Shown: positions 11,055 through 22,363, numbered from the stretch's first letter. The stretch: DNA of 64,000 nucleotides from Rhinopithecus roxellana (GCF_007565055.1 NC_044558.1:126902235-126966234); one strand, 5' to 3'. Notes: generated by a model not told the origin, from the letters alone. A program made the numbers and translations.

Positions 11055-11336
11055 AGGCTAGACCTCACTAAAGGTATGACAGGTGGGTGGAGGGGGGAGA
11101 ATGACCCAAAATTACCAAGGAAAATCTACAACACAAATAAATTTGCTCACAGAACTGAAAAGAGGACTGCCAATAAGGCTTGCCCCTATCCATTTGACCT
11201 CAGACTGATTTTCAAATTCAGCAGTTAACTTCAGAATAAAATAAAAGTATTCCCATTTAGAAACATATTCTTTTGATCTGTTTTAGGGAGGTGCTCAAGC
11301 TTTGGTGGTTCTCAGATTTTGTTGTTGTTGTTGTTG

Positions 11337-11635
11337 TTTTTTTTTTTTTTTTTTGAGACGGAGTCTCACTCTGTCACCCAGGCTGGAGTGCAGTGGCCAG
11401 ATCTCAGCTCACTGCAAGCTCCGCCTCCCAGGTTCACGCCATTCTCCTGCCTCAGCCTCCCGAGTAGCTGGGACTACAGGCACCCGCCACCTCGCCCGGC
11501 TAGTTTTTTGTATTTTTAGTAGAGACGGGGTTTCACCGTGTTAGCCAGGGTGGTCTCGATCTCCTGACCTCGTGATCCACCCGTCTCGGCCTCCCAAAGT
11601 GCTGGGATTACAGGCTTGAGCCACCGCGCCCGGCC
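11337..11635 (-). mobile_element. AluYR-like
   Basis: T-run, GAGACGGAGTCTCACTCTGT to TTGAGCCACCGCGCCCGGCC. Confidence 0.92.
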
Positions 11636-11639
11636 TGTT

Positions 11640-11926
11640 GTTTTTTTTTGAGATAGAATCTTGCTCTGTCATCCAGGCTGTAGTACAGTGGCACAGTCAT
11701 AGCTCACTGCGGCCTTGGACTTCTAGCAATCCTCCCACCTTAGCCTCCTGTGTAGCCGGGATTACAGGCACGTACCAACATGCCCAGCTAATTTTTTTCT
11801 TTTTCTTTTTAGAGACAGGCTCTTGTTATGTTGCCGAAGTTGCTCTTGAAGTTCCAGCCTCTAGAAATCCTTCCGCTCCAGCCTCCCAAGTTGCTGGGAT
11901 TGTAGGCTTGAGCCACTGCGCCTGGC
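11640..11926 (-). mobile_element. AluJ
   Basis: Directly follows the previous Alu; GAGATAGAATCTTGCTCTGT to GCCACTGCGCCTGGC; diverged. Confidence 0.85.
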
Positions 11927-12566
11927 AGAAGTCGTATTTCAATAGCCCTTTAAGAAAATTGTGTTGCTGTTTGGTAATAAGACAACACTTGGCAAGTGGT
12001 AGTTTCTTAAAGATTACTTGCAATGTGTAATCAGAAACCATATTAGTGAACTCTTCTCAGTTACTTTAAGATCATAGTTTTGTCCTTCTCAGTCATGGTA
12101 ACATAAGCATCCATGTATTGTTTCCTATGCTCATGCACCTTGGCATTTAGCAAACTGATCTTTATAACTTTCTCAATATTGGCAATATTCAGAATCAGCC
12201 CTGGTCACGTCCACCAAGCGGATACTTGCCTGGAAGTAATTTGAGTCTCAAAGATGGGGCTGTTCTGGATGTATGAGTGAGATAGGCTTTGAATTTCCAA
12301 ATGACACTGTTTTTATAAAATCATGCAGTTGGTCGCTCTAGCTGTTGGGTGGAAAACTGGTCTGCTAGATAGTTTCTAAACTAAGGGAAAAGAGAAAAAG
12401 AGAATGTTGTTGATGTTGAAAATATCTCAGGTTGCTCCCTAAATATTCCATTGGCATCTCTAACAACGTGTGTGTAGGTGTGTTTTAAACTTAAAAATTC
12501 GGTTTACCATTTTACCGTATGAAACAATTTCTTAGATGGTTTGGTCAGTTTCAGTTGGGTAACGAT

Positions 12567-12581
12567 ACTAGTCAAAGAGAT
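12567..12581. repeat. TSD, tail side of EEF1A1 pseudogene
   Basis: ACTAGTCAAAGAGA next to the T run; partner copy at 14324-14337 with one mismatch. Confidence 0.9.
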
Positions 12582-12590
12582 TTTTTTTTT

Positions 12591-14309
12591 CTCATTAAAC
12601 TTTTTTAATGGGTCTCAAAATTCCATGACAAATTTTTGGTCAAGTTGTTTCCATTAAAAAGTACTGATTTTAAAAACTAATAACTTAAAACTGCCACTTG
12701 CAAAAAAGAAAACCAAAGTGGTCCGCAAAACATTCTCCTTTCCTCTGAAGGTTTTACAATGCATTGTTATAACCAGTCTTTTACTACTAAACTTAAATGG
12801 CCAATTGAAACAAACAGTTCTGGGACTGTTCTTCCACCACTGATTAAGACCAGGGTGGCAGATATTAGGGATAATATTCATTTAACCTTTTGAACTTTCT
12901 GGGCGGATTTGGTGACCTTGCCCAAGCAGCCTTCTTGTTCACTGCTTTGATGACATCCACCACAACAGTCTGTCTCATATCATGAACAGCAAAGCGACCC
13001 AGAGGTGGATAGTCTGAGGAGCACTCAACATACGTGGGCTTGCCAGGATCCATATCAACAATGGCAGCATCACCAGAGTTCAAGAAGTTAGGGCCATCTT
13101 CCAGCTTTTCACCAGAACAGCGATCAATCTTTTCCTTCAGCTTGGCAAACTTGCATGCAGTGTGAGCCGTGTGGCAATCCAGTACAGGGGCATAGCCAGC
13201 ACTTATTTGGCCTGGATGGTTCAGGATAATCACCTGTGTAGGGAAGCCAGTTGCTTCCATTGGTGGGTCGTTTTTGCTGTCACCAGCATCGTTGCTGTGA
13301 TGAACATCCTTGACAGACACATTCTTGACATTGAAGCCCATATTGTCTCCAGGAAGAGCTTTCCTCAAAGCTTCATGGTGCATTTCGATAGATTTTACTT
13401 CAGTTGTAACATTGACTGGAGCAAAGGTGACCACCATACCAGGTTTGAGAACACCAGTCTCCACTCAGCCAACAGGAACAGTACCAATACCACCACTTTC
13501 TGTAGACATCCTGGAGAGGCAGGCAAAGGGGCTTGTTAGTTGGACGAGTTGGTGGTAGGATGCAGTCCAGAGCCTCAGGCAGCGTGGTTCCACTGGTATT
13601 GCCATCCTTACGGGTGGTTTTCCATCCCTTGAACCAAGGCATTTGGCTCCCACATGTTGTCACCATTCCAGCCAGAAATTGGCACAAATGCTACTGTGTT
13701 GGGGTTGTAGCCAATTTTCTTAATGTAAGTGCCGACTTCCTTAACAGTTTCCTCATATCTCTTCTGGCTGTAGGGTGGCTCAGTGGAATCCATTTTGTTA
13801 ACAATAACTATGAGTTGTTTCATCCCCAGTGTGTAAGCCAGAAGGGCATGCTCCTAGGTCTGTCCTTTCTTGGGGATACCGGCTTCAAATTCACCAACAC
13901 CAGCAGCAACAATCAGGACAGCACAGTCAGCCTGAAATGTCCCTGTAACCATGTTTTTGATGAAGTCTCTGTGTTCTGGGCCATCAGTGATACTCACGTA
14001 GTACTTGCTGGTCTCAGATTTCCACAGGGAGATATCAGTGGTGATACCACATTCACACTCAGCTTTCAGTTTATCCAAGACCCAAGCCTACTTGAAAGAA
14101 CATTTTCCCATCTCAGCAGCCTCCTTCTCAGATTTTTCAGTGCTGCTTTTGTCGATGCTACCACATTTGTAGTTCAGATGGCCAGTAGTGGTGAACTTGT
14201 CTGAATCTACGTGTCCAATGAAATCAATGTTGATATGAGTCTTTTCCCGTTTTGGCTTTTAGGGGTAGTTATCACAACACCTGTGTTCTGGCGGCAAACC
14301 CGTTGTGGA
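12591..14309 (-). pseudogene. EEF1A1P: EEF1A1 processed pseudogene
   Basis: Read on the minus strand this is an intronless copy of elongation factor 1-alpha 1 mRNA, from the 5' TOP leader (CAACGGGTTTGCCGCC at the right edge) through the coding region to the 3' UTR and an A-tail (T run 12581-12590). Clear segments include KYYVSITDGPEHRDFIKNM, QLIVIVNKMDSTEPPYSQKR, DCILPPTRPTNKP and GMVVTFAPVNVTTEVKS. Damage: the ATG is ACG (14248-14250) with a 5-base deletion just after it; an in-frame TAG follows the GQT motif near 13851; an R-to-TGA change sits near 13465; frameshifts occur near 13640-13660, 13500-13515 and in the C-terminus. TSDs CTAGTCAAAGAGA (12568-12580) and CTAGTCAGAGAGA (14324-14336) flank it, proving L1-mediated retroposition. 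It lies antisense in an AEBP2 intron and should not make eEF1A. Confidence 0.97.
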
Positions 14310-14323
14310 AAAAAAAAAAAAAG

Positions 14324-14337
14324 CTAGTCAGAGAGAT
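14324..14337. repeat. TSD, head side of EEF1A1 pseudogene
   Basis: CTAGTCAGAGAGAT after an A run at 14309-14322; matches 12568-12581. Confidence 0.9.
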
Positions 14338-14342
14338 CTTTT

Positions 14343-14510
14343 TGGTTCCTACTACTCAAAATGTCACAGCAGCATCAGGTGGGCACTTGTTAGACATGCT
14401 TTATCTCAGGACCTACCCTAAACCTACTGAATCAGAATCTGCAGTTAATAAGGGCCCTTTTGATTTATATATACATGAACGTTTGAGAAATACTGCTTTA
14501 GATTAAGCTA
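14343..14510 (-). mobile_element. MER5A-like hAT-Charlie MITE
   Basis: Contains CAGCAGCATCAGGTGGGCAC, CCTACTGAATCAGAATCTGC and GTTTGAGAAATACTG, the complement order of MER5A. The element directly follows the EEF1A1 pseudogene TSD. Ends are diverged. Confidence 0.75.
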
Positions 14511-15349
14511 TCTGCATAGTGTGAGTGTATTGTCTGGCTTAGGTATTCTTCCAAATATCAGGCTGTATAGGTCTTCACGTTTCATGAAATCAGTAAATGT
14601 TCATTGAAAAGGGGAATTAACTGTGTGAAAAAATTTAACATCTATATGGTCCTAGAAATACTGTAAATTTAGGTGAGTTGTCTCTTGTTATGTAACGTTT
14701 TATAGGAGGAAAGGCACTGCTTCTTGTGAATCCCTGTCTACCTCAGGGTCCTGTCACAATCAGAAGTTACCTGTCATTTGTGTTTTCTGTTCTCTACTGT
14801 TGCATCAGGTCTGTTGCCTTCATCATGAGAATGGAGAGGACCACTGGTGGTAGCATGGGTGTGGGGCCAAAAGGGAGCCTGGAGTCTTAGGATTGGATAT
14901 TTCGTAGAAGTGGGAGGAGCCTAAGAGGGGTGAAGCAGAACTTCCTTTGGCCCTTATCAGCTTAGGGGAGACTGTGTGTGTGGGATGTCTTGAGTGTCCC
15001 AGGACCTGCCTCTCACCTTGTCTACCATTGTATTCACAGCTTAGTCCCCAGTGGTAGGCAAAGCTCATGCTCTTAACATTTGTATTATGCTGTCTTTATC
15101 AGGAGCTACATACACATGAAGTATTGTTTCAAGTATGTGATATCACGCATAGCCTCAACAATGCTTACTCTTCCCAGATTTTGGACTTTTTTATACGGTT
15201 CCTTTTCTTTGGTAAAGGTAATGAGCAAAAGTACATGAAGTACTATGTAGATAGATTCCATAATGATGTTTCACAGGTGTATAAATCTCTCTTAACCTTA
15301 CTTTGTCCAGTTAAAAAAATTGATTTGATGTTCAACTAATTTTGGACTT

Positions 15350-15651
15350 TTTTTTTTTTTTTTTTTTTTTGAGACGGAGTCTCGCTCTGTCACCCAGGCT
15401 GGAGTGCTGTGGCCGGATCTCAGCTCACTGCAAGCTCCGCCTCCTGGGTTCACGCCATTCTCCTGTCTCAGCCTCCCGGGTAGCTGGGACTACAGGCGCC
15501 GCCACGTCGCCCGGCTAGTTTTTTGTATTTTTTAGTAGAGACGGGGTTTCACCGTGTTAGCCAGGATGGTCTCGATCTCCTGACCTCGTGATCCGCCCGA
15601 CTCGGCCTCCCAAAGTGCTGGGATTACAGGCTTGAGCCACCGCGCCCGGCC
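15350..15651 (-). mobile_element. AluYR-like with TSD
   Basis: GAGACGGAGTCTCGC to CGCGCCCGGCC; TSD AATTTTGGACTTTTT at 15338 and 15652. Confidence 0.95.
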
Positions 15652-15919
15652 AATTTTGGACTTTTTAATAAAAGCAGTATAGGTACAACATGGTTAAAAT
15701 GGTATAAAAAGGGTGTATACAGTGAAAGATAAGTTTTTCTCCCACTCATCCCTTCCCCTAAATATTCACTAGGTTTCATTTATCTTTCTGTGCCCTTGGA
15801 GACTAGCTATATCTCTGTCTCCCTCCCCCACTTAGGTATGCAAATTGGAACATTACTACCCTGCACTTGTGTTTATTTTACTTAACTATACCTTGCAGAT
15901 TGTTCCATGATAGTTCATT

Positions 15920-15926
<7 letters not shown>

Positions 15927-15959
<33 letters not shown>

Positions 15960-16239
15960 AGACGGAGTCTGGCTCTGTCGCCTGGGCTGGAGTACAGTGG
16001 CCGGATCTCAGCTCACTGCAAGCTCTGCCTCCCGGGTTCACGCCATTCTCCTGCCTCAGCCTCCCAAGTAGCTGGGACTACAGGTGCCCGCCACCTCGCC
16101 CGGCTAGTTTTTTGTATTTTTAGTAGAGACGAGGTTTCACTGTGTTAGCCAGGATGGTCTCGATCTCCTGACCTCGTGATCCGCCCGTCTCGGCCTCCCA
16201 AAGTGCTGGGATTACAGGCTTGAGCCACCGCGCCCGGCC
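15927..16239 (-). mobile_element. AluYR-like with TSD
   Basis: Long T-run head; TSD TAGTTCATTGAGTTTT at 15911 and 16240. Confidence 0.95.
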
Positions 16240-16455
16240 TAGTTCATTGAGTTTTATTACTTTTCCTGAGATTGTTTATAAATTGGTTATGATTGGTTGT
16301 TCACTTAGAATTATTAGTATTTGCCTTGGAGTTAAATTAGTATGGTTTATGTAAGTATGTGCTTTACAGTCCAATGTTTTAAAATATATAAAGCAAGTGA
16401 TAGGGAAAATAGGTGACCATTTCAGGATTAAGGACCTCATGAAACTTGAAATTTC

Positions 16456-16745
16456 CTTTTTTTTGAGACGTAGTCTCTCCCTGTTGCCCAGGCTGGAGTG
16501 CAGTGGTGCTTTCTTGGCTCACTGCAAGCTCTGCCTTCTGGGTTCACACCATTCTCCTGCCGCAGCCTCCGGAGTAGCTGGGACTACAGGCGCCCGCCAC
16601 CACCCCTGGCTAATTTTTTCTATTTTTAGTAGAGATGGGGTTTTACCGTGTCAGTCAGGATGGTCTTGATCTCCTGACCTCGTGATCCGCCCTCCTTGGC
16701 CTCCCAAAGTGCTGGGGTTACAGGTGTGAGCCACCGCCCAGCCAA
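16456..16745 (-). mobile_element. AluY
   Basis: GAGACGTAGTCTCTCC to CCACCGCCCAGCC; TSD GAAACTTGAAATTTC at 16441 and 16748. Confidence 0.93.
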
Positions 16746-17097
16746 GGGAAACTTGAAATTTCTAGGGTTTAAATAAAATTTGTATTTTGGTATACAAAAC
16801 CACCATACCCAAGGTTAGTCCTGCAACAACAAACAGTATATGCATATTCAGATATTCAAGAACTTATTCACATTTGAGAGTTTTACAGAGATTACAGAGT
16901 TTTAGAATGAAGCCTTAGAGATGCAATTTAGAATCTTATGTTGACTAGGCAGGTAAATATATATTTATTGCGTTTAACTAACTAGGTAGATAGGTGAGCT
17001 TAGATACTAGAATAGCCTTTAAAGGAAAACCCGAGACATTTTTCATATCTGAAGCATCCTACAAAAATATCTGCTTTTAAAAATGGATATGTTTCTC

Positions 17098-17420
17098 GCG
17101 TGGGTAACAATACAAGACTCCGCCTCTACAAAAAAAAAAAAAAATTAGCTGGGTGCAGTGGATTATGCCTGTAGTCCCAGTACTTTGGGAGGTCAAGGCA
17201 GGAGGATTGCTTGAGCCCAGCCTGGGCAACATAAAGAGACCTCGTGTTTACAGAAATTTAAAAAATTTAGTTGACCATAGTGGTGCACACCTGTAGGCCC
17301 AGCTACTCAAGAGGCTGAGGTAGGAGGATCACTTGAGCCTGGTAGGTCAAGGTTACAATGAGCCGTGTTAGCACCACTGCACTATAGGCGTGGCAACGGA
17401 GTGAGGATTCTGCCTTAACG
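17098..17420 (+). mobile_element. AluJ (partly rearranged)
   Basis: A piece CAAGACTCCGCCTCTAC with an A-run precedes TTAGCTGGGTGCAGTGGATT...GTGAGGATTCTGCC. Confidence 0.8.
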
Positions 17421-17560
17421 TCCCCCTAACCCCCCACAGTGGGTATATTTGATGTTAGACACAGATCATTATAAAGCTTACGTAAGCTAACAAAATTCAT
17501 GTAAATTTTCTCCAGTGTGAGTGAATGGGTTGTATTGGTTTATAGGTGAATGTTCTCTTT

Positions 17561-17847
17561 AGTTTTTGAGACAGAGTCTTGCTCTGTCACCCAGGCTGGA
17601 GTGCAGTGGTATTATCTTGGCTCACTGCAGCCTTCTTCTCCCAGGTTCAAGCAATTCTCTGCCTCAGCCTCCTGAGTAGCTGGGACTACAGGCGTGTGCC
17701 ACCACGCCCAGCTAATTTTTGTATTTTTAGTAGAGATGTGGTTTCACCATCTTGACCAGGCTGGTCTTGAAGTCCTGACCATGTGATTCACCCACCTTCA
17801 GCCTCCCAGAGTGCTGGGATTATAGGCGTGAGCCCCCGCACCCAGCC
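17561..17847 (-). mobile_element. AluS
   Basis: GAGACAGAGTCTTGCTCTGT to CCCCGCACCCAGCC; flanked by TGAATGTTCT-type repeats. Confidence 0.92.
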
Positions 17848-17856
17848 TGAATGTCG

Positions 17857-18162
17857 GTTTTTTTTTTTTTTTTTTTTTGTTTGAGATGGAGTCTAGCTCT
17901 GTCACCCAGGCTGGAGTGCAGTGGCACATCTCTGCTCACTGCAGTCTCCGCCTCCTGGGTTCACGCCATTTTCCTGCCTCAGCCTCCCTAGTAGCTGGGA
18001 CTGCAGGCACACACCACCATGCCTGGCTAATTTTTTGTATTTTTAGTAGAGACGGACTTTCACCATGTTAGCTAGGATGATCTCGATCTCCTGATCTTGT
18101 GATCTGCCCGTTGCAGTCTCCCAAAGTGCTGGGATTATAGGCATGAGCCACTGTGACCTGCC
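17857..18162 (-). mobile_element. AluY/S
   Basis: T-run, GAGATGGAGTCTAGCTCTGT to CTGTGACCTGCC; same target site as its neighbours. Confidence 0.9.
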
Positions 18163-18165
18163 TGA

Positions 18166-18466
18166 ATTTTTTTTTTTTTTGAGACGGAGTCTCGCTTTGT
18201 CACCCAGGCTGGAGTGCAGTGGCCGGATCTCAGCACACTGTAAGCTCCGCCTCCCGGGTTCACGCCATTCTCCTGCCTCAGCCTCCGGAGTAGCTGGGAC
18301 TACAGGCGCCTGCCACCTCGCCCGGCTAGTTTTTTTTTTGTATTTTTTAGTAGAGACGGGGTTTCACTGTGTTAGCCAGGATGGTCTTGATCTCCTGACC
18401 TCGTGATCCGCCCGTCTCGGCCTCCCAAAGTGCTGGGATTACAGGCTTGAGCCACCACGCCCGGCC
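18166..18466 (-). mobile_element. AluYR-like
   Basis: GAGACGGAGTCTCGCTTTGT to CACGCCCGGCC; followed by TGAATGTTCT. Confidence 0.93.
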
Positions 18467-18543
18467 TGAATGTTCTTTTTTTTAAGAAGGTATATGCTGT
18501 GGTTGACTGTCATGATGCCTGCAACTTTGAAATGATTCAGGGA

Positions 18544-18850
18544 GGCCGGGCGCGGTGGCTCAAGCCTGTAATCCCAGCACTTTGGGAGGCCGAGACGGGT
18601 GGATCACGAGGTCAGGAGATCGAGACCATCCTGGCTAACACAGTGAAACCCCGTCTCTACTTAAAAAATACAAAAAACTAGCCGGGCGAGGTGGCGTGCG
18701 CCTGTAGTCCCAGCTACTCGGGAGGCTGAGGCAGGAGAATGACGTAAACCCGGGAGGCGGAGCTTGTAGTGAGCTGAGATCCGGCCACTGCGCTCTAACC
18801 TGGGTGACAGAGAGAGACTCCGTCTCAAAAAAAAAAAAAAGAAAAAATAA
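18544..18850 (+). mobile_element. AluYR-like with TSD
   Basis: GGCCGGGCGCGGTGGCTCAA head and A-tail; TSD GAAATGATTCAG at 18529 and 18851. Confidence 0.95.
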
Positions 18851-19108
18851 GAAATGATTCAGAGAAACAGATTACAGATAGCAAATACGGTAAAAATGTT
18901 AATTGAATTCAGATTTAGCTTATATTTTGTGTCTTTGAAATTTTCCATGATAAAAACTTGGCAGGAGGGAAGCATACTTCTTTGAAGTTAATATAATTTT
19001 AACAACTTGACTTGTGTTATTTCTTAAATTACAAGCAGATACACACCTTTTCACAGAGTTAGTGTGAAAACATTCTTCCTCTTGACCCTTATGATTGAAG
19101 TGACTTTC

Positions 19109-19410
19109 TTTTTTTTTTTTTTTTTTTTGAGACGGAGTCTTGCTCTGCCACCCAGGCTGGAGTGCAGTGACCGGATCTCAGCTCACTGCAAGCTCCCCCT
19201 CCCGGGTTCACGCCATTCTCCTGCCTCAGCCTCCCGAGTAGCTGGGACTACAGGCGCCCGCCTCGTCGCCCGGCTAGTTTTTTGTATTTTTAAGTAGAGA
19301 CAGGGTTTCACCGTATTAGCCAGGATGGTCTCGATCTCCTGACCTCGTGATCCGCCCGTCTCGGCCTCCCAAAGTGCTGGGATTACAGGCTTGAGCCACC
19401 GCGCCTGGCC
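19109..19410 (-). mobile_element. AluYR-like with TSD
   Basis: TSD GATTGAAGTGACTTTC at 19093-19108 and 19411-19426. Confidence 0.95.
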
Positions 19411-19597
19411 GATTGAAGTGACTTTCATGTAATTTATTTATTGAGAAGATTTTGAAAAAAGAAAATTAAGTGAATTGCTTTTAAAATTAAGGAAAAAGTA
19501 TGGTACATTTTATTAAGATGTGAATTTTTGATCATTTTGACCACTAATAATATGATTTTTTTAATAAATAAAAGAGTTACTACTATGTAATACTTTA

Positions 19598-19893
19598 TTT
19601 TATTTTTTGAGACAGAGTTTTGCTCTTGTTGACCAGGCTGGAGTGCAGTGGTGCGATCTCCACTCACTCCAACCTCTGCCTCCCGGGTTCAAGAGATTCT
19701 CCTGCCTCAGCCTCCTGAGTAGCTGGGATTACCGGCACTTGCCGCCACACCCGGCTAATTTTTTGTATTTTTAGTAGCAATGGGGTTTCGCCATGTTGAG
19801 CAGGCTGATCTCGAACTCCTGGCCTCAGGTAATCCACCCGCCTCGGCCTCCCAAAGTGCTGGGATTACAGGAGTGATCCACCACGTCCAGCCA
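19598..19893 (-). mobile_element. AluS with TSD
   Basis: TSD TATGTAATACTTTA at 19584 and 19894. Confidence 0.93.
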
Positions 19894-20587
19894 TATGTAA
19901 TACTTTAGTAAATAAAAATTAAAAGGGATTGATTGACATTTTCAGTCTTGTTTTTATGGCTAGAGATGAGTTAAAAAAATAAAATAAAATTTTAGGGCCA
20001 GGAAAAGGTTTTTTATTTGGACTTTAGAAAAATCAGAGACCAGTTTTCTCTCTTCTGCTTTTTTATTTAGCAGAGAAAATACTGCAAAATCTCCCCAGTT
20101 CTTTGATATGAAAAGGAGTAGGATGTGGCAGCAGTTATATTTTCAGATTAATGATTAGAAGAAATTTCAGGTCAACAAGTGATTTGCAGAGCCATAAAGA
20201 TAATGCTTTGATTATGTATTATTTACAGCTGGAAACTCTTACTTTCTCATGCTTCTTTGAACTGTGGAAGGGATGAGATGTGATAAGCTGTGTGTGGGTG
20301 TGGGTGTGGTTTGTTTTCTGTAAGATATAGTATTGAGTTCATGCCTGCCAAAAGTTGCTTAAATTATTCCATATCTGATTTTGAGGTACTGTCGTGTTTC
20401 TGTCTTGATTTGTACTTCATTGCCAACTAATTAATATCAAAGCATTGTTGTTTTCTAATGGAGAATATGGTTACTATGCTTTGCTCACATGGAGCAGAAT
20501 GTCAAGTGGTAATCTTAAGTATTTATAAGATCATATTCATGTTAGTATATTTCTAGGAATAACACAGCCTTTTTTCTTCTTTTGTAG

Positions 20588-20795
20588 CATAAGCAGTACT
20601 ATAATGGATGTAGACAGCACAATTTCCAGTGGGCGTTCAACTCCAGCAATGATGAATGGACAAGGAAGCACTACTTCTTCAAGCAAAAATATTGCCTATA
20701 ATTGTTGTTGGGACCAGTGCCAGGCTTGCTTCAACTCTAGCCCAGATCTGGCAGATCACATCCGTTCCATACATGTAGATGGTCAGCGAGGAGGG
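20588..20795 (+). CDS. AEBP2: AEBP2 internal coding exon (zinc finger 1)
   Basis: Seen: a pyrimidine-rich tract ending in TTTTGTAG precedes the exon. The exon is 208 nt, enters with the last base of a Ser codon and leaves on a codon boundary. It encodes SISST-MDVDST, a Ser/Thr-rich stretch, then a C2H2 finger of spacing C-x4-C-x12-H-x4-H (NCCWDQC ... DHIRSIH) and ends HVDGQRGG. Known: AEBP2 is a nuclear accessory subunit of PRC2 (the PRC2.2 form, with JARID2). It contacts SUZ12 and RBBP4/7, stimulates H3K27 methylation, and its fingers help recognise H2AK119ub nucleosomes. The Glu/Gly/Ser-rich N-terminus must lie in exon(s) outside the window. Odd: the donor is GGG|GTTGGT, weak against GTAAGT; reading through gives about 16 intron-coded residues before TAA. 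Identity is near certain; exon numbering (probably 2) is inferred. Confidence 0.96.
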
Positions 20796-21730
20796 GTTGG
20801 TTTTGTCATTTCTTTTTTTCACTCCCTGTTTTCCTTAGTTTTATTATAATTGCTAGTTAGGCTTTTTTGCTGCAAGTAATTTGGGATTATTTTTACAAAG
20901 GCATAATTTTTTCAAGTGAATTTTTAATAATTATTTCCATATACTTGATAGAGTCAAATAAAAATAGGGTATGTGTTGGATTTTAGTTTGCTTTTAGCTA
21001 CGTTATTTTGAAGAAATTAGACTTTTAAAAATATAGTAGGTGACAGTATTATAAATGAATACAGTGTATTCCAGGGTTCTGATGTTTTGAGTTGAGAACA
21101 TTTAGAAATAGCACTGTCTTGGTTTTCTTTGTTAGAGGATCCTAAATTATTCCTGATGCTTAAATTAACTGGGGAGACTATTGATACCAGGATTAGTATA
21201 TGCAATTCTATTAAATGACAACCTGAACTCATTATTTGTGAGTGAGAGTTGATCATCTTTCCCAGAACTGATTTAGATGGAAAGTTCTGATTCGTCAGTA
21301 TTGACCTATATCCTTTCAGGAATACATTTAATTGTGTCAGTTCATGTAACTTCTATTAGGTACTGAATAAAGAGCTAAGCAAATGGGTAAGCCAAAAGTA
21401 ATGTGGCAGAATATTAATTTATACATTGTTTCAGCTTTACCTAGATTTTTGTTGAATAGTTATCACACTTAGTGCATTTTTCAGAAATTAATGTCACAGT
21501 GTAAGGGCAAGTAATTTATTAACATTAGGCCCCACATTTCTTATCAGCCCGCCATCACTACTGAAGAACAGATAACTAACACAGTAAAAACCATCATGGT
21601 TTAAGTTAGTGGATAACTGTTTCCAAGGTTCTGTTGATACTTAAGAGTATAGTATTGATCTTTTTTTTTTTTTTTGAACATCCAACCAAGTCAACATTTC
21701 TAACATTTTAAGCAGTGATGTCATACTTGA

Positions 21731-22038
21731 ATTTTTTTTTTTTTTTTTTTTTGAGATTGAATCTTGCTGTGTTGCCCAGGCTGGAGTGCAGTGGCGTGAT
21801 CTTGGCTCACGACAGCCTCTGCCTCCTGGGTTCAAGTGATTCTCCTGCCTTAACCTCCTGAGTAGCTGGGATTACAGGTGCTCGCCACCATGCCTGGCTA
21901 ATTTTTGTTTGTATTTTTAGTAGAGATGGGGTTTTGCCATGTTGGCTAGGCTGGTCTCGAACTCGTGAACTCAAGTGATCCACCTGCCTTGGCCTCCCAG
22001 AGTGCTAGGATTACAGGCATGAGTCACTGTATGTGGCC
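21731..22038 (-). mobile_element. AluS
   Basis: GAGATTGAATCTTGCTGTGT to CACTGTATGTGGCC. Confidence 0.9.
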
Positions 22039-22063
22039 GAAATTTCTTTTAAGACATATTTTT

Positions 22064-22363
22064 GGCCGGGTGCGGTGGCTCAAGCCTGTAATCCCAGCAC
22101 TTTGGGAGGCCGAGACGGGTGGATCACGAGGTCAGGAGATCGAGACCATCCTGGCTAACACAGTGAAACCCCGTCTCTACTAAAAAATACAAACAACTAG
22201 CCGGGCGAGGTGGCGGGCGCCTGTAGTCCCAGCTACTTGGGAGGCTGAGGCAGGAGAATGGCGTGAACCTGGGAGGCGGAGCTTGCAGTGAGCTGAGATC
22301 CGGCCACTGCACTCCAGCCTGGGCAACAGAGCGAGACTCCGTCTCAAAAAAAAAAATTAAAAA
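22064..22363 (+). mobile_element. AluYR-like with TSD
   Basis: GGTGGCTCAAGCCTG head; TSD AAGACATATTTTT at 22051 and 22364. Confidence 0.95.

Noticed and set aside
12865..13464. 199-codon minus frame as an eEF1A gene
   Set aside because: Lacks the N-terminal GTPase half in frame, begins after an in-frame stop and ends in a shifted C-terminus; it is part of the pseudogene.
13533..14204. 223-codon + strand reading frame
   Set aside because: It is the antisense of the EEF1A1 processed pseudogene; the length comes from the codon bias of the opposite strand.
20604..20849. Independent 81-residue protein starting MDVDST
   Set aside because: It is the AEBP2 exon read into the following intron; the ATG is internal to the known protein.
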